A stretch of DNA of 7,165 nt from positions 1-7,165 of the forward strand of contig CANGHQ010000090.1 of assembly GCA_947453585.1 (NCBI GenBank), in the 5' to 3' direction. This document shows positions 5,943 through 7,165 of the stretch, one piece after another (within the stretch, counting starts at the first letter, position 1; each line of letters opens with the position of its first letter). Source of the stretch: Burkholderiales bacterium. Lineage in GTDB: Bacteria > Pseudomonadota > Gammaproteobacteria > Burkholderiales > Burkholderiaceae_C. The notes under the pieces are model-generated. The model was not told the DNA's origin, searched no databases, and was given only the letters and a program-made list of their open reading frames with translations. Made by a program: the position numbers and the translations under genes.

Positions 5943-7165
5943 TTGAAAAAACACCACAAGCTCGGAGTCGGCGCCGCCGTTTTGATTGCGCTGTGCGCCC
6001 TGGCCTATACCAACCGTATTTACGTGCTGCAGTACTCGCTGGGCTGGTACACCGATATTCGCCACCCGCGCTCGGCCTACCAAGAGACGCCTTGGGTGCA
6101 GGGGCCGCAAACCGCAGACACGCCGCTGGCGCAGCGCCCCCCCAACATCATCGTGATCTTGGCCGACGACCTGGGCATCAACGACGTGTCAACCCACGGC
6201 GGTGGACTCACGGCCGAAGGCGTGCCCACCCCCAATATCGACGCTATTGCCCGCGAGGGCGTGCGCTTTGACCAGGGCTATGCTGGCAGCGCCGTGTGCA
6301 CCGTGTCGCGCGCTGCGCTGATGACGGGGCGCTACCCGTGGCGCTTTGGCGTGGAATACACGCCCACCCCCGGCGCCATGGCGCGGGTGGCGGGCGAGTT
6401 GTATACCGACCCCAAGCGCCTGCGTCCCGTGATCATTGACAAGGCCTTGGCTAAGGAGGCCAAAGAATTCAACGACTTGGGCATGCCGCCGTCCGAAATC
6501 ACCATGGCGGAAGCCCTTAAAGAGCGCGGCTACCACACTATGCACATCGGCAAGTGGCACCTGGGCAGTACGCCCGAGATGCGACCCAACAACCAGGGAT
6601 TTGACGAAACCCTGTTTATGGAAAGCGGCCTCTACCTGCCGCAAAATGACAAGCGCGTGGTCAATTCGAAACAGGACTTTGACCCCATCGACAAGTTCCT
6701 CTGGCCCAATATGCGTTTTGGCGTGAGCTACAACGCCGGAAACTGGTTCGAGCCCAATAAGTACCTGACCGACTACTTTACCGACGAGGCCGTCACCGCC
6801 ATCCGGCGCAATAAAAACCAGCCCTTCTTTTTGTACCTGGCGCATTGGGGCGTGCACACGCCGCTGCAAGCCAGCAAGGAAGACTACGACGCGCTCTCCA
6901 ACATCCCCGACCACCGCCGCCGTGTCTATGCGGCCATGGTGCGCTCGGTGGACCGCAGCGTGGGGCGCGTGCTGCAAACGCTCAAGGACGAGGGGCTGGA
7001 TAAAAACACCCTGGTGGTTTTTGCCAGCGACAACGGCGCGCCCGGCTACATCGGCATCCCCGACGTGAATCGCCCTTACCGGGGCTGGAAGCTCACCTTT
7101 TTTGAAGGCGGTCTGCGCGTGCCTTACGTCGCCAAATGGCCGGGCCATATTACGGCGGGAACCCA
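5943..7165 (+). CDS. Sulfatase (arylsulfatase family) with N-terminal membrane anchor, 3' end beyond the window
   Basis: Predicted sulfate ester hydrolase acting outside the cytoplasm; 407 residues are visible. A basic start (KKHHK) leads into a hydrophobic segment at about 8-22, a signal anchor or uncleaved signal with no lipobox. Alkaline-phosphatase-fold motifs follow: NIIVILADDLG with metal ligands D75/D76; SAVCTVSRAALMTGRYPWRFG with C119 as the formylglycine position and R123; HIGKWHLG with K204 and H206; YLAHWGVHTPLQ with H305; FASDNGAPG with metal ligands D363/N364; and GWKLTFFEGGLRVP with K383. The EYTPTPGAM segment after the signature is shared with a sulfatase subfamily I recall. 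The odd point is the signature: C-T-V-S-R has Val where sulfatases carry Pro (or Ala). It is 53 bp after the GST-like gene with no terminator, so probably the same operon. The maturase needed for activity is not in the window. Substrate is unknown. Confidence 0.92.
   Translation, partial: MKKHHKLGVGAAVLIALCALAYTNRIYVLQYSLGWYTDIRHPRSAYQETPWVQGPQTADTPLAQRPPNIIVILADDLGINDVSTHGGGLTAEGVPTPNIDAIAREGVRFDQGYAGSAVCTVSRAALMTGRYPWRFGVEYTPTPGAMARVAGELYTDPKRLRPVIIDKALAKEAKEFNDLGMPPSEITMAEALKERGYHTMHIGKWHLGSTPEMRPNNQGFDETLFMESGLYLPQNDKRVVNSKQDFDPIDKFLWPNMRFGVSYNAGNWFEPNKYLTDYFTDEAVTAIRRNKNQPFFLYLAHWGVHTPLQASKEDYDALSNIPDHRRRVYAAMVRSVDRSVGRVLQTLKDEGLDKNTLVVFASDNGAPGYIGIPDVNRPYRGWKLTFFEGGLRVPYVAKWPGHITAGT

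Noticed and set aside
5965..5976. 12-mer GAGTCGGCGCCG shared with 914-925
   Set aside because: The second copy lies within coding sequence and the word is a likely chance match in a GC-rich genome.
5894..6271. Plus-strand open frame of 125 codons overlapping the sulfatase start
   Set aside because: Wrong frame: the frame starting at TTG 5943 gives the membrane anchor and the LADDLG sulfatase motif, and this frame ends inside that domain.
6189..7148. Minus-strand open frame of 319 codons opposite the sulfatase
   Set aside because: The sulfatase motifs on the plus strand run through the whole interval; the antisense product shows no family features.
1..7165. CRISPR arrays, tRNA or rRNA genes, insertion sequences, integrase or attachment sites
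   Set aside because: No spaced direct repeats, no tRNA-like cloverleaf or rRNA sequence, no transposase or integrase motifs and no terminal inverted repeats were seen.

Overview
The window is GC-rich (low-to-mid 60s percent by eye) and almost entirely coding. Its codon style (GCC/GCG Ala, CTG/TTG Leu, many TTT Phe) and gene families suggest a betaproteobacterium of the Burkholderiales, most likely a Comamonadaceae member related to Rhodoferax, Polaromonas or Acidovorax. The taxonomic call is an inference from style and families, not from a database match.

Left part (1-3253): a 3'-truncated mltB-type lytic murein transglycosylase lies on the minus strand. It diverges across a 182-bp gap from a plus-strand pair, a class II-like histone deacetylase family amidohydrolase (971-1924) and an MscS-family mechanosensitive channel (1952-3253). 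The channel gene has a good Shine-Dalgarno and sits 27 bp after the deacetylase gene, so the two are probably co-transcribed. Its C-terminal tail does not look like the usual MscS ending.

Right part (3395-7165): after a 141-bp gap with an 18-bp imperfect palindrome (a plausible operator) come four same-strand genes that look like one operon. They encode a PF10118-type predicted metal-dependent hydrolase with a ferritin-like E/ExxH pattern (3395-4225), a small protein with a DUF1330-like core between two terminal membrane segments (4241-4855), an unusually long glutathione S-transferase-like protein (4852-5889, ATGA overlap with the previous gene), and an N-terminally membrane-anchored or exported sulfatase (5943 to the window edge). 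The sulfatase keeps the metal-site residues, but its formylglycine signature reads C-T-V-S-R instead of C-x-[P/A]-S-R.

How they may work together: the left genes are ordinary envelope housekeeping and accessory functions (peptidoglycan lysis, osmotic relief). The right cluster reads as an uncharacterised pathway for a lipophilic and possibly sulfated substrate: desulfation outside the cytoplasm, a membrane-tethered small enzyme or binding protein, then a GST-like and a diiron-type enzyme. That pathway is inferred from gene content only, and it is the best candidate here for an undescribed system.
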